Source: Marivirga lumbricoides (GTDB lineage: Bacteria > Bacteroidota > Bacteroidia > Cytophagales > Cyclobacteriaceae). Taken from it: 64,000 bases of DNA. The translations under genes were made by a program, and so were the position numbers. Each line of letters begins with the position of its first letter. The stretch's first letter is position 1. Positions 43,232 through 53,900 of this stretch are shown piece by piece. The notes beneath the pieces are model-generated. The model made no database searches and had not been told where the DNA came from. It was given only the letters and a program-made list of their open reading frames with translations. Where the stretch lies: NCBI RefSeq assembly GCF_014636295.1, contig NZ_BMEC01000001.1, forward strand, positions 248,001 to 312,000, in the 5' to 3' direction.

Positions 43232-45607
43232 TTATAAAGCCTGATAAATTTCCTTATTGGGTTGAGCTGACATATAAAATACAAGCTCCCCACCTTTCAT
43301 AATATCCTCATGTTGAATAAAAGGAGTTTTCAAAGCCTCTCCGTTAAGGGTCACTTTTTCTACAAAAACATTCTTATCCGACTGATTTTCTGCCAGCACT
43401 TTAAAAACCTTTCCTTTACCAACATTTATGGCTGCCTGATGAATGGCCGGACTACCCAATGCATAATCAGTTGAACCTGGAGCTACAGGATAGAAACCTA
43501 AAGTGCTGAAAATATACCAGGCACTCATCTGTCCGAAATCATCGTTTCCTCCTAAGCCATCGGCTCCGTTTTGGTACTGATCTTTTAAGACCATCCTGAT
43601 TTTATCTTGTGATTTCCAAGGTGCATCCGTCCAATTATAGAGATAGACCACATGGTGCGAGGGCTCATTTCCATGCACATAGTTACCGATAATTCCTTCC
43701 CTGGAAATATCTTCCGTGTGTTCAAAATACTTATCAGGCAACTCCATTGAAAACAAAGAATCCAAATGTTGAGAGAATTGTGTTTTCCCTCCCATCATTT
43801 TGATCATGCTGGCAGGATCATGCGGTACGTACAAGCTATAATTCCAGGCATTTCCTTCAATGAACCCCTGGCCATGGGTATTTAAAGGATCAAACTCTTT
43901 TTTGAAGCTTCCATCGTATAATTTAGGTCGCATAAAGCCTGATTGGGAATCAAAAACATTTTTATAATTCTGCGCTCTTTTGCTGAATTCTTCATAAATA
44001 TCTTCTTTTCCTAACTTTTTAGCTACCTGGGCAATTGCCCAGTCATCATAAGCATATTCAAGTGTTTTGGATACGGAAGCACCACTCCTATCTTCGGGCA
44101 CGTAACCCATCTCCATATAGTATTTAAGCCCGTCAAAATAAGCAGTGCGAGCAGTTTGCACCATTGCATCCAAAGCACGCTCCTCATCAAAATTAGCATT
44201 CCCTTTCATAATGGCATCTGCAATAACTGAAACGCTGTGATAGCCAATCATGCACCAATTTTCATTGGCATAGTGCGACCAGACAGGCAGCATGGAATGA
44301 ACACTTTGATCGTAATGCGCCATCATAGACTTAATCATATCAGCATTTCTTTCCGGCTGTAACACATTGAATAATGGATGTAAAGCTCTGTAAGTATCCC
44401 ATAATGAGAAGCTTGTATAGTTAGTAAATCCATCAGCCTGATGAATATTCATATCGAGCCCGCGATATTTCCCATCTACATCCATATATTCTGTAGGGCC
44501 TAAAAATGCGTGATACATTGCTGTGTAGAAGTTTGTTTTCTCTTCCTCACTTTCCGATGCTATATCTATCTTATTGAGTTCTTTATTCCATTCTGCTCTA
44601 GCCTCTTGTTTAACTTTGTCAAAATCCCAATCCGGAATTTCGTGCTTCATGTTATTCAAAGCTCCTTCCGTACTTACCGGAGAAATTGCCAGTTTAATAT
44701 TCAATTTTTCATCCTCCTCCAGCTCAAAATCAAAGTACATTCTGATTTTCTCTCCTGCTATTTCCGGAAAATTCTCTCCCTGATTAAACCTTCCCCAGAA
44801 GCCATTATAAGGTTGCTTATCATATCTGTCTCTCCCATATTTTGCAATAGGCTTGTTAAAGGACATGGCAAAGTATACCGTTCTTGTTCTGGCCCAGCCA
44901 TTGGTTTGTCTGTAGCCTGTTACTAAAGTATCATTTTCAACGCGAACGAAAGTCCAAACATTTTTATCATCATAATTATAAATACCGGACATTAAATCAA
45001 AAACCACATGTGCCTTTTCTCCTTCAGGAAAGGAATATTGATGCATTCCCACCCTTGTGGTAGCTGTAAGCTCGGCTTTAATATTGTAGTCCTCCAGTAA
45101 AACGCTGTAATAACCTGGCTCAGCCTTTTCATTGTTGTGCGAAAAGCGTGACCTGTAACCTGACTCTGGCTTTTCGGCTGTTCCGGGATTAAGCTGCAGC
45201 TCACCTGTGGTAGGCATCACCAGAAAATCACCTAAATCAGAGTGACCAGTACCGCTAAAATGTGTGTGACTGAAACCTACAATGGTTTCATCATCATACT
45301 GATAGCCAGCACAGTACTTATAAACATCAGGATTATAGCGTCCATTTACCGCGTAAGGAATTGTATCTGTATCAGGACTCAGCTGCACACTACCAAATGG
45401 AACTGTGGCCCCCGGATAGGTATGTCCCATTTTTGCAGTTCCTATCATAGGATCAACATATTTGGCAAAATCTTCCAGAGAGCTGCTGGTATGAGTTTCA
45501 GATGCTGCTTCTCCTTTTAAGGAAGTATTTTCGCATGAGGATAGGATGCCTCCTGACGCTAAAAGGAATACACCAATTGCTATGGGTTTACTCAATTTAA
45601 ACTTCAT
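43232..45607 (-). CDS. GH92 family alpha-mannosidase-like lipoprotein (GH92-B)
   Basis: A 791-residue GH92 protein with a lipoprotein signal starting MKFKLSKPIAIGVFLLASGG and ending LSSC. I use the ATG at 45607; the frame continues upstream to 45721 but that part overlaps the previous gene and is not signal-like. YVDPMIGTAKMGHTYPGATV starts the domain, the acid region is IEGNAWNYSLYVPHD and the C-terminal signature is the canonical GNDDFGQMSAWYIFSTLGFY. It releases terminal alpha-mannose from glycans in the periplasm or at the cell surface. Operon order: GH43, GH92-A, GH92-B, MFS, GH92-C. Confidence 0.92.
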   Translation of the reverse strand: MKFKLSKPIAIGVFLLASGGILSSCENTSLKGEAASETHTSSSLEDFAKYVDPMIGTAKMGHTYPGATVPFGSVQLSPDTDTIPYAVNGRYNPDVYKYCAGYQYDDETIVGFSHTHFSGTGHSDLGDFLVMPTTGELQLNPGTAEKPESGYRSRFSHNNEKAEPGYYSVLLEDYNIKAELTATTRVGMHQYSFPEGEKAHVVFDLMSGIYNYDDKNVWTFVRVENDTLVTGYRQTNGWARTRTVYFAMSFNKPIAKYGRDRYDKQPYNGFWGRFNQGENFPEIAGEKIRMYFDFELEEDEKLNIKLAISPVSTEGALNNMKHEIPDWDFDKVKQEARAEWNKELNKIDIASESEEEKTNFYTAMYHAFLGPTEYMDVDGKYRGLDMNIHQADGFTNYTSFSLWDTYRALHPLFNVLQPERNADMIKSMMAHYDQSVHSMLPVWSHYANENWCMIGYHSVSVIADAIMKGNANFDEERALDAMVQTARTAYFDGLKYYMEMGYVPEDRSGASVSKTLEYAYDDWAIAQVAKKLGKEDIYEEFSKRAQNYKNVFDSQSGFMRPKLYDGSFKKEFDPLNTHGQGFIEGNAWNYSLYVPHDPASMIKMMGGKTQFSQHLDSLFSMELPDKYFEHTEDISREGIIGNYVHGNEPSHHVVYLYNWTDAPWKSQDKIRMVLKDQYQNGADGLGGNDDFGQMSAWYIFSTLGFYPVAPGSTDYALGSPAIHQAAINVGKGKVFKVLAENQSDKNVFVEKVTLNGEALKTPFIQHEDIMKGGELVFYMSAQPNKEIYQAL

Positions 45608-45638
45608 CCTATTTATTAATAATTGATTTAACATAGTA

Positions 45639-47933
45639 TTATTCATTGGATAAGGAATAAGGGAAATCCTGCTTTTTGGTTCCTCTGTTTTTGTTCGGAG
45701 TATCTGACATTTCAAAATCAATAGTCATACCTTTCATCAGTGCCTTATGGCTCAACCAGTTTTTAGTATAGTTTTTCCCATCAACAGTCATTTGATTAAT
45801 GTATCTGTTTTCTGCACTATTGTTAGGAGCATTTATTTCCACCGTATTTCCGTTTTCCAATTGAATAGTCATTTTCCTAAAAAGCGGGGCACCTAAAACA
45901 TATTGATCAGTAGCTGGAGCTACAGGATAAAATCCCATGGCGGAGAAAACATACCAGGCAGATGTTTGCCCGTTATCTTCATCTCCGCAATATCCATCGG
46001 GTGTAGGTTGGTACATTCTGTTCATGGTTTCCCTTACCCATTTCTGCGCTTTCCAAGGCTCTCCGGCATAATTATATAAATAGATCATGTGCTGAATTGG
46101 CTGATTACCATGGGCATACTGCCCCATATTCGCAATTTGCATTTCCCTGATCTCGTGGATTACTCCACGGTAATAGCTTTCATCAAAAACCGGAGGTAGG
46201 GAAAATACTTTATCTAATTGAGAAACAAACACTTTATTGCCACCCATTAAATCAATCAGACCCTGGATATCATGAAAAACAGACCAGGAATAATGCCAGC
46301 TGTTTCCTTCGGTAAAGGCATCTCCCCATTTAAAGGGATTGAAAGGCTGCATGAACTTCCCGTCTTTATTTTTCCCTCTCATCAATTTAGTTTCCGGATC
46401 GTAGAGCTTTTTGTAATTCATACTGCGCTTTTTGTAGAGCTCAATTTCCTTTTTAGGCTTGTTTAAGGCTTTTGCCAGTTGATAGATAGCAAAATCATCA
46501 TAAGCATACTCTAAAGTTCGGGCAGCATTTTCATTAATTCCTACATCGTAAGGCACGTACCCTAATTCTTTATAGTACTCAGCTCCTGCACGACCTACTG
46601 CACTCATTGGGCCGGCATTATTTGCTCCATGAAGCAATGCTTCATATAAATTCTCGATATCATATTTATAGGCATCACCGCTCTTAAGATAAGCATCAGC
46701 CACAACGGAAGCTGAATTATTTCCCACCATCACATTTCGCAAGCCGGGACTGGCCCACTCAGGCAGCCAGCCACTTTCATCATAAGCATTGGATAGTCCT
46801 TCCTGCATTTGGGCATTAAGCGTTGGGTACATTAGGTTGAGGAATGGAAACAATGAACGGAAAGTATCCCAGAAACCTGTATCGGTAAACATGTAGCCTG
46901 GCCTTACTTCTCCGTTATAAGGACTATAGTGCACTACATTTCCCTTTTCATCATATTCATAAAACTTCCTTGGAAACAATAAAGAACGATAAAGACAAGA
47001 GTAAAATGTTTTTAATTGATCGGAAGCGCCTCCTTCTACCTGTATTCTGCTTAGTTCCTTGTTCCAGATTGCTTTACCTTTTTGCTTTAACTGGTCAAAA
47101 TCATCAGCTCCTATTTCCTTCAGGTTGCGCTCAGCTTGCTCATAACTTATGAAAGAAGAGGCCACTTTAGCATTTACTATTTCACCTTTGCTGGTTTTAA
47201 AACCAATTACTGCTCCTGCATGGTTAGAGGTAGTTTCCAGTGACTGAGTAAGGGTGCTATCACTGAAAGTATGTAAATAGTCAAATTCCTTATCGAATAC
47301 TACAACAAAGTAGTTTTTAAAGTTTTTAGGTACCCCTCCACTATTTCTGGTGGTATAACCTATTATCTTATTTTCTTCAGGAACAATTTTCACATAAGAT
47401 CCTCGGTCGAAAGCATCAATCACTACAAAAGCACTATCAGTCTCCGGAAAAGTAAATCGGAAGCGGGCAGCACGTTCTGTAGGTGTAATTTCTGTGGTAA
47501 CATCATGGTCCGCAAGGTAAACGCTGTAATAATATGGGGTAACTTTCTCTGCTTTGTGTGAAAACCAGCTCTGCCTTTTATCCTCATTAAACATTAACTT
47601 TCCGGTTACAGGCATCAGGGAAAATTGGCCATAATCATTCATCCAGGGTGATGGCTGATGGGTTTGCTTAAAGCCTCTGATTTTATTGGCTTCATAGGTA
47701 TAAGCCCATCCATTTCCCATATTTCCCGTTTGTGGGGTCCAGAAATTCATTCCCCATGGCATTGCTATTGCTGGATATACATTTCCATTCGACAAGCTGT
47801 AATGAGAATCAGTACCCATTAAAGGGCTTGCGTAATCCACAGGACTTTCAATTTTTTTGATCAGCTCGTTCTGCGCAAGCACAGACTGAGTGAAAATGAC
47901 TAGCAAAAAAACTACTAAAGGTATTCTTTTCAT
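45639..47933 (-). CDS. GH92 family alpha-mannosidase-like protein (GH92-A)
   Basis: A 764-residue GH92 protein with a type I signal peptide (MKRIPLVVFLLVIFTQSVLA, cleavage near residue 21). No lipobox, so it is probably soluble in the periplasm, unlike the two lipoprotein paralogues. The start motif YASPLMGTDS, GFKQTHQPSPWMND and EGNSWHYSWSVFHD are present. The C-terminal signature is GDEDNGQTSAWYVFSAMGFY, the DED variant rather than NDD. The variant loops suggest a different alpha-mannoside linkage from GH92-B (inference). 31 bases downstream of the GH43 gene. Confidence 0.92.
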   Translation of the reverse strand: MKRIPLVVFLLVIFTQSVLAQNELIKKIESPVDYASPLMGTDSHYSLSNGNVYPAIAMPWGMNFWTPQTGNMGNGWAYTYEANKIRGFKQTHQPSPWMNDYGQFSLMPVTGKLMFNEDKRQSWFSHKAEKVTPYYYSVYLADHDVTTEITPTERAARFRFTFPETDSAFVVIDAFDRGSYVKIVPEENKIIGYTTRNSGGVPKNFKNYFVVVFDKEFDYLHTFSDSTLTQSLETTSNHAGAVIGFKTSKGEIVNAKVASSFISYEQAERNLKEIGADDFDQLKQKGKAIWNKELSRIQVEGGASDQLKTFYSCLYRSLLFPRKFYEYDEKGNVVHYSPYNGEVRPGYMFTDTGFWDTFRSLFPFLNLMYPTLNAQMQEGLSNAYDESGWLPEWASPGLRNVMVGNNSASVVADAYLKSGDAYKYDIENLYEALLHGANNAGPMSAVGRAGAEYYKELGYVPYDVGINENAARTLEYAYDDFAIYQLAKALNKPKKEIELYKKRSMNYKKLYDPETKLMRGKNKDGKFMQPFNPFKWGDAFTEGNSWHYSWSVFHDIQGLIDLMGGNKVFVSQLDKVFSLPPVFDESYYRGVIHEIREMQIANMGQYAHGNQPIQHMIYLYNYAGEPWKAQKWVRETMNRMYQPTPDGYCGDEDNGQTSAWYVFSAMGFYPVAPATDQYVLGAPLFRKMTIQLENGNTVEINAPNNSAENRYINQMTVDGKNYTKNWLSHKALMKGMTIDFEMSDTPNKNRGTKKQDFPYSLSNE

Positions 47934-47964
47934 ATAATGGTAAGTTAATAGATATTTGAATATT

Positions 47965-48951
47965 TTATTTGAGCGGATTTCGTTTAACTCCTTTTTCGGT
48001 AATTTTGACAGGTTTTATCAATCCATTTTCATCAAAGTGCATTTCATCTATGCAGGTTACCCTGGAATTTCTATCGGTTTGATCCAGAGGCCTTCTATGG
48101 TATACAATATAATATTTATCTTCTTCAGGCACTTTAATCACTGAATGATGTCCTGCCCCGGTGGCAATTTCAGCATCCTGCTGTAAAATTTTACCCACTC
48201 TTTTAAATGGTCCTATAGGAGAATCCGCAATAGCATAAGCTACGCTATAATCCGGCCCGGTCCAGCCTCCTTCCGACCACATGAAATAATATTTGTCATC
48301 CTTCTTAAACATGAAAGGTCCTTCAACATAATTTTCAGGCGTAATCTCTTTAAAGGTTTCGCCATCTGCAAAAGGTATAAAGCCTGTGAAGTTTTCGTTC
48401 AGCTTTGCAATGTTGCAATGTTTCCAACCTCCATATATTAAATAGTATTGCCCGTCAGAATCCCGGAATGCAAATTGATCAATTGGTTGAGCCCCATTAT
48501 GAAATTTGCTAATTAATGGTTTGCCCAGATGATCTTTATAAGGCCCTTCCGGTTGCGAGGCTACAGCAACACCAATACCACCCTCCTCTTCATTACTTTG
48601 GATGTCATTTGCTCCAAAAAAAAGAAAATACTGATTTCCCTTTTTAATGATTGAGGGAGCCCACATGGCTTTATGTGCCCATTTCACATCAGAAGTATCA
48701 ATGATTTTTTTATGCTTTTTCCAGTTGACTAAATCCGGTGAGGAGAAAGCATCCAGAAACACCTGCTTTTCATAAGGCGCTGAAAAGGTAGGGTAGATCC
48801 AATATTGCTTTTCAAAAATTATTCCTTCAGGGTCAGCATACCAACCTTCAAAAACAGGATTATTTTCTCCCTTCTCTTTCTGTTGAGCCTCTGCAGTAAA
48901 AACAAAAATTAAACTAAGCAGTGATAAATAAACTTTTGTTTGATTAAGCAT
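47965..48951 (-). CDS. GH43 family glycoside hydrolase
   Basis: A 328-residue five-bladed propeller enzyme with signal peptide (MLNQTKVYLSLLSLIFVFTAEA). GH43 landmarks: GWYADPEGIIFEKQYWIYP (catalytic-base Asp), AMWAPSIIKKGNQYFLFFGA, AQPIDQFAFRDSDGQYYLIY (pKa-tuning Asp) and NYVEGPFMFKKDDKYYFMWS (acid Glu). Most GH43 enzymes are arabinosidases, xylosidases or galactosidases; its place with three GH92 enzymes suggests a side chain on a mannose-containing glycan. First gene of the operon down to 39590. A LacI-like palindrome (49015-49028) lies 64 bases upstream. Confidence 0.9.
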   Translation of the reverse strand: MLNQTKVYLSLLSLIFVFTAEAQQKEKGENNPVFEGWYADPEGIIFEKQYWIYPTFSAPYEKQVFLDAFSSPDLVNWKKHKKIIDTSDVKWAHKAMWAPSIIKKGNQYFLFFGANDIQSNEEEGGIGVAVASQPEGPYKDHLGKPLISKFHNGAQPIDQFAFRDSDGQYYLIYGGWKHCNIAKLNENFTGFIPFADGETFKEITPENYVEGPFMFKKDDKYYFMWSEGGWTGPDYSVAYAIADSPIGPFKRVGKILQQDAEIATGAGHHSVIKVPEEDKYYIVYHRRPLDQTDRNSRVTCIDEMHFDENGLIKPVKITEKGVKRNPLK

Positions 48952-49014
48952 TTGTAATATTTTTAAGCGTATGAAAATTGCTTTTCACCTTCATTATAAT
49001 TCCACTACACATAA

Positions 49015-49028
49015 TTAAAACGTTTTAG
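49015..49028. promoter_or_regulatory. LacI-type operator before the GH43-GH92 operon
   Basis: TTAAAACGTTTTAG, with a perfect 12-base palindrome TAAAACGTTTTA (49016-49027). It shares the CTAAAACG/CGTTTTAG core with the palindromes before susC and the ROK gene, and lies 64 bases before the GH43 start. Confidence 0.65.
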
Positions 49029-49111
49029 CATAAAAACAAAGTTTATGTTTGATTTTATTTGATGAAGATAAGCTTTTTAACAGATAAGAAATTTGATTAC
49101 TGTAATTGATT

Positions 49112-49139
49112 AAAAAAAGCAGAGGGAAAACCCTCTGCT
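49112..49139 (-). terminator. Rho-independent terminator after susC-susD
   Basis: AGCAGAGGG/CCCTCTGCT (49118-49126 and 49131-49139) with a four-base loop. On the minus strand it is followed by a run of seven Ts. It lies 136 bases after the susD stop. Confidence 0.85.
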
Positions 49140-49274
49140 AAAAAAATAAACCACGAAAAAAACAAAAAAATAATTGTAAGGAATCTAAAACCAGATTACA
49201 CAATGGGTAATCATTTATTGATGACTTTCAGATACATCTCATTGATTCTCGCTCATTACCTAATAGACTTTATT

Positions 49275-50891
49275 TTAATAGCCATCATTTTGCTTCAAAT
49301 TAGGATTTGATTGAAGCTGCCTTAATGGAATAGGATAAAGTGTTAGGTTTTTATCTCCACTTGGTTCATGATCCCACCATGATGCAGTTGTGAATTTACC
49401 AAATCGGATCAGATCCGTTCTTCTTTTACCTTCGAATATAAATTCACGACCACGTTCAGCCAGCAATTCATCTAATGTTAAACTGGCTGTTGTGTACATT
49501 TCATCTGGCCAATCCTCCTCACTAAAGTACCTGCTTCTGCTTTCATTAATCAGGCTAACTGCATCACCTGTGGCATTACCTCCATTTAATCGTATCAGCG
49601 CTTCTGCTTTATTGAAATATATTTCTGTGAGGCGATAGATTACGTAATCGTTCTCCAGGTAATTTGGATCATCTTGCGTACCGGAGCGATACTTATGGAA
49701 TCTTGCACCGCTGTTTTCTTCTCCATCTGTCATGCTACCAACCCCTGTTTGGCCTTCAGAATTCCTTCTGATATTGTTTACATATACAAAAGGCTGACCA
49801 TTATATTCTTCGGACCCTAAAATAGGCTGGTCAGTACCATATTTGTACTGCGGACCAAATAGAAACCATTCTTGTTTTCTAATATCATTTTCCTGGTAAG
49901 CATCAAATGCAGAAGGGATTACCACAAAAGCATTATTGCCGGCATAGTTCACATTTAAAGCGGGAGCCATATTGGAGAAGCCCATGTAAAATGAAGCCCA
50001 GCTATATCCAAATCCATTTTTCCTGCTAAAAGGAAACTGGAATATGTTTTCAGGTGAAAATTCATTCAAATTACTAAATGGACCAAGCGGATTCTGATCA
50101 AGAGCCATAGAACCTGTCAAAGAACCTCCTTCGCCATTAATAATCTTATCCGAGTAAGTAATGCAGTCCTGCCATCTTTGCTCTCCACTCCATATTTCTG
50201 CATTTAGATACAATTCTGAAAGCATAGCATATCCTACAGCTCTGGAAACCCTCCCTAATAAGGCTTGTGACAGTGGTTGTAGTTTTTCCACATTATCCAG
50301 TAGTTCCTGTTCTATAAAATCAAAAACCTCTGCTCTGCTTGCAGTTGGCGGAGCTTGAGGAACTCCAACAGTAGTTACAATGGGAACATTGCCCCACATA
50401 TCCATTATTTTCATATAATGGTAGGCTCTCAACACTTTGGACTCAGCCACTAAAGATTGTAAACGCTCTTCTGTGATGCCTGCAGCTGCAGGATCAATAC
50501 TTTCAATATCCTCTATTGCTGCATTTACAAAGCCAACACCAGTCCACATTAAGCGCCAGGCATTAGCCAAACGGTTTTCCTGATCAGTCCAGGTGTGGTA
50601 ATGCTGCCTGATATGATCACCACCATCATACCCATGGCGACCTTTTTGAGTCCATGCGGTCTGATCAGCAGAGAGTTCATTATGATAATAGTAGCCACTT
50701 TGGCCTGTAAAAGCCAGCCACGCCTGCATATGAGTAAAAGGACGAAGTGTGGCCTGAATAATCTCCAGCTCGTTGTTGTAAAAATTTGACTCCTCTAACT
50801 CTGAATAAGGTGTCTCATCCAGATCCATGCATCCGTTAAATGCAACTGCTAAAAACAGACAAAATAATTGTTTGATATATTTAGATTTCAT
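49275..50891 (-). CDS. susD: SusD/RagB family glycan-binding outer membrane lipoprotein
   Basis: A 538-residue SusD-like protein, with a lipoprotein signal ending FNGC (Cys about residue 21) followed by MDLDETPYS. The TPR-rich N-terminal half includes VAESKVLRAYHYMKIMDMWG, the usual RALAYFxLxxxYG-type helix. The C-terminal end is the typical ERGREFIFEGKRRTDLIRFG and PIPLRQLQSNPNLKQNDGY. It sits on the SusC barrel at the cell surface as the lid that captures oligosaccharides. 11 bases after susC. Confidence 0.95.
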   Translation of the reverse strand: MKSKYIKQLFCLFLAVAFNGCMDLDETPYSELEESNFYNNELEIIQATLRPFTHMQAWLAFTGQSGYYYHNELSADQTAWTQKGRHGYDGGDHIRQHYHTWTDQENRLANAWRLMWTGVGFVNAAIEDIESIDPAAAGITEERLQSLVAESKVLRAYHYMKIMDMWGNVPIVTTVGVPQAPPTASRAEVFDFIEQELLDNVEKLQPLSQALLGRVSRAVGYAMLSELYLNAEIWSGEQRWQDCITYSDKIINGEGGSLTGSMALDQNPLGPFSNLNEFSPENIFQFPFSRKNGFGYSWASFYMGFSNMAPALNVNYAGNNAFVVIPSAFDAYQENDIRKQEWFLFGPQYKYGTDQPILGSEEYNGQPFVYVNNIRRNSEGQTGVGSMTDGEENSGARFHKYRSGTQDDPNYLENDYVIYRLTEIYFNKAEALIRLNGGNATGDAVSLINESRSRYFSEEDWPDEMYTTASLTLDELLAERGREFIFEGKRRTDLIRFGKFTTASWWDHEPSGDKNLTLYPIPLRQLQSNPNLKQNDGY

Positions 50892-50902
50892 TGCTCTTAG
50901 TT

Positions 50903-53900
50903 TTAAAATTTCACATTAATTCCTGCAGTAAGTGTAGTTGTGCGCGGATAGAAATTTCTATCATCTATACCAGGATATAATCCAGTGTCCGATACTTCCG
51001 GATCTCTACCTGAGTAACCGGTAATGGTGGCCAGGTTTCTTGCATTTACATACACACGCAGTGCATTAATCACTTTTCTTCCGGTAAAGTTGAAGTTATA
51101 GCCCAATGTGAGGTTATCCAACTTTACAAAGTCCCCTTTCTCCAGGTAGTAGTCTGAATATTGAGGTGCCTCCGTAATATGGCTATATTTTCCTAAAGCA
51201 GAGCTTAAGATATTTCCCCCGATATTAGGGTTTCCATAAAACATATCTACAGTATTTAATATATCGTAATCAAATTTACCTCTGAAGAATACCGTCAGGT
51301 CAAAGTTTTTATAGCGGAAAGTATTTGTAAGTGAGGCGTTATACTTAGGCATCCCGTTTCCTATAATCTCTGAATCTTCACTCACCATTTCATCTGTACG
51401 ACCAGTAGAACCATCTTCTTTGTAAAAAAGCCATTCGCCATCATCCGTAAATCCGGCAAATCGTTTTCCATAAAAGTTGCCTATAGGGCCACCTTCTGTG
51501 TTTCTAATAGCATCCCCCAAATTACCGGGATTTCCAATATTCCCTCCAAAAAGCTCAGATACAATATATACATCATTAGAAAGTGTGGTAATCTCATTTT
51601 GCTGATAATTGGCTGCCACATCAATTGTCCAGCTAAAATCCCCAGTGTTGATGGCGCGGAAGCTCATTCCCAGTTCTACACCATTATTAGTGATGGTTCC
51701 CACATTAGTATATATACTTCCTTGTACATAAGGAGGCTGTGACACACTATAACTCAATAGAAGATCCTCTGTTTTTCTGTTGTAAACATCCAGAGAACCT
51801 GACAGACGATTGCCAATAAGTCCAAAATCCACTCCAATATTCCATTCCTTTTTACGCTCCCATCTCAGGTCTGGGTTGGGGTTTTTGTTAGCTCCGTAGG
51901 TCTGGTAGTAAGTTGGGATGTACTCGCCATCTCCATTTGGAGTAGCCGGGAAAATAGGATACCTTCCACCTGTACCTAAAGTTACCAACGACTGGTAATT
52001 AGGAATCCCCTGATTACCGGTAATACCATAGTCAGCCCTAAGCTTAAGAGTAGTGAACAAATTAACATTTTCCATAAAATTCTCATCTGATATCATCCAG
52101 GCTCCTGATATAGCTGGAAAATTTCCCCATTTATTGTTTGCACCAAACTTTGAGGATCCTTCTCTTCTAATGGAGGCCTGAAAGAAATAGCGCTCCATAA
52201 AGGAATAAGTGACTCTGGAAAAAATGGCAATTAAAGTGTTATCATCCTTAAAACTCTCCATAGTGGGTCTGGGCAAATCGGTATCAGTTATGGCATTTCC
52301 CGCACCAATGTTCCAATCTTTGAAGGCATCAGTAGTGAAACCACTATTGCTCATTTCAAAATCTTCCAAAGTTGAATACTGGTAACTGTAACCTCCTAGG
52401 AAATTTAAGCTATGGTTACTGATTTTCTTCTCATAGGTTATAGTAGGTTCAAAAGTTTGTGTGTACTGGAGCCTATTAAATTTGTAAGCATAACCAGTTC
52501 CTCTATAGCTACTTCCCTCATTATACTGAGCCCAGTCTTCTGTAGATCTATATTGCCTCTCATTCCTCATATTTCTCTGATAAGAACCAAAAGCGGATAT
52601 AATTAAGCCTTCTACCAGCTCATATCCAATTTTCGCATCCCAAGAGAAGGTACTTTGCTGTCTTTCATTAATCCGGTTTTTATATTCTGAAAAAGGATTG
52701 TATCCATTTTGAGGTTGATAAAAACCAAATTTTCCTTCGTTGTATAAATCAGTTCCTTCATCAGTTGAGTAGGGAGCATAAATTGGAGCAGTAGGATTCC
52801 AATCGGTTACTATACCAAACTGTCCTCCTACTAATTGATTATCCTTATTCAAATACCCACCTCCTAATAAATTAGCATCACTAAAATTAGTAGCTATGCT
52901 TGACTGAATATTAAATTTATCGTTGAATCCAGTTTGATTAAAACTAGCACGAATACCGTATTCTTCTCTTCCATTTTCCAAGGCTACGCCCTCTAAATCC
53001 CTATAATATAATGAAACACGATAATTAGTTTTCTCACTACCACCAGAAGCCGCAAAATTATGGTATTGACTTAAATTAGATTCATCTACTAATTCGTCAT
53101 AAATGTCTGTTGAATGGCCAAAATCGTTTGCAGATATTAATCCATCAGCAATCGCTCCTCTAAATTGTGAGGCAGATAGAAATTCGGGTTTGGCACTTAC
53201 ATAATCTCTTGAAATATAAGTTGAGTAGTTAAAAGTTGTTATACCAGCTTTACCTTTTTTGGTGGTAATTAATATCACCCCATTATTACCTCTTGTTCCG
53301 TATATAGCAGCTGCCGCTCCACTTTTTAGCACGTCAAATGACTCAATATCATTTTGCTGTACCAGATCCAGATTACCCCCGGGAATTCCATCAATTACAA
53401 TCAAGGGCTCCGTGTTTCCTGTAATAGAAGTAACTCCTCTTAACTGAATAGAAGTACCTCCATTGGGATTATTACCACCAGAACGAGTGATGGAAAGTCC
53501 GGGTACCTTTCCCTGAATAAGTGAAAGCGCATTAGTAACCACTCCCTGATTAAAATCTTCCTCAGATACCTTAGAAACAGCAGTAGTGACAGATCTTTTT
53601 ACCTGAGTTCCGTATCCAACCACCACTACCTCATTCAATGACTCTAAATCTTCCTCCATTTGTACATCAATGGTTGTAGTACGACCAACTTCTCTTTCTG
53701 TAGTTGCCATCCCAACAAATGAAAATCTTAGCACTGCTCCTTCTGATGTAACTATAAGAGCGTATTTTCCATCAATATCAGTATGTGCTCCATTGCTGGT
53801 TCCTTTTTCCAAAACAGTTACTCCCGGAAGAGGTAATCCTTCCGAATCCGTGACTGTACCCGTAACTGTTGTCTGCTTAAATTCCTGAGAAAATGCTATT

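Larger units (their letters stand above)
48952..49274. other. Intergenic region: GH43 promoter/operator and susD terminator
   Basis: 323 bases between GH43 and susD, both minus. It holds the LacI-like palindrome at 49015-49028 and the terminator at 49112-49139. No ORF. It appears to divide the PUL into two transcripts, susC-susD and GH43 onward. Confidence 0.7.

Noticed and set aside
44510-44926. 138-aa antisense ORF inside GH92-B
   Set aside because: Lies wholly within a clear GH92 gene and has no domain; a shadow.
45608-45721. Upstream extension of GH92-B to 45721
   Set aside because: The extra 38 residues overlap the end of GH92-A and precede a clear lipoprotein signal; the ATG at 45607 is better.
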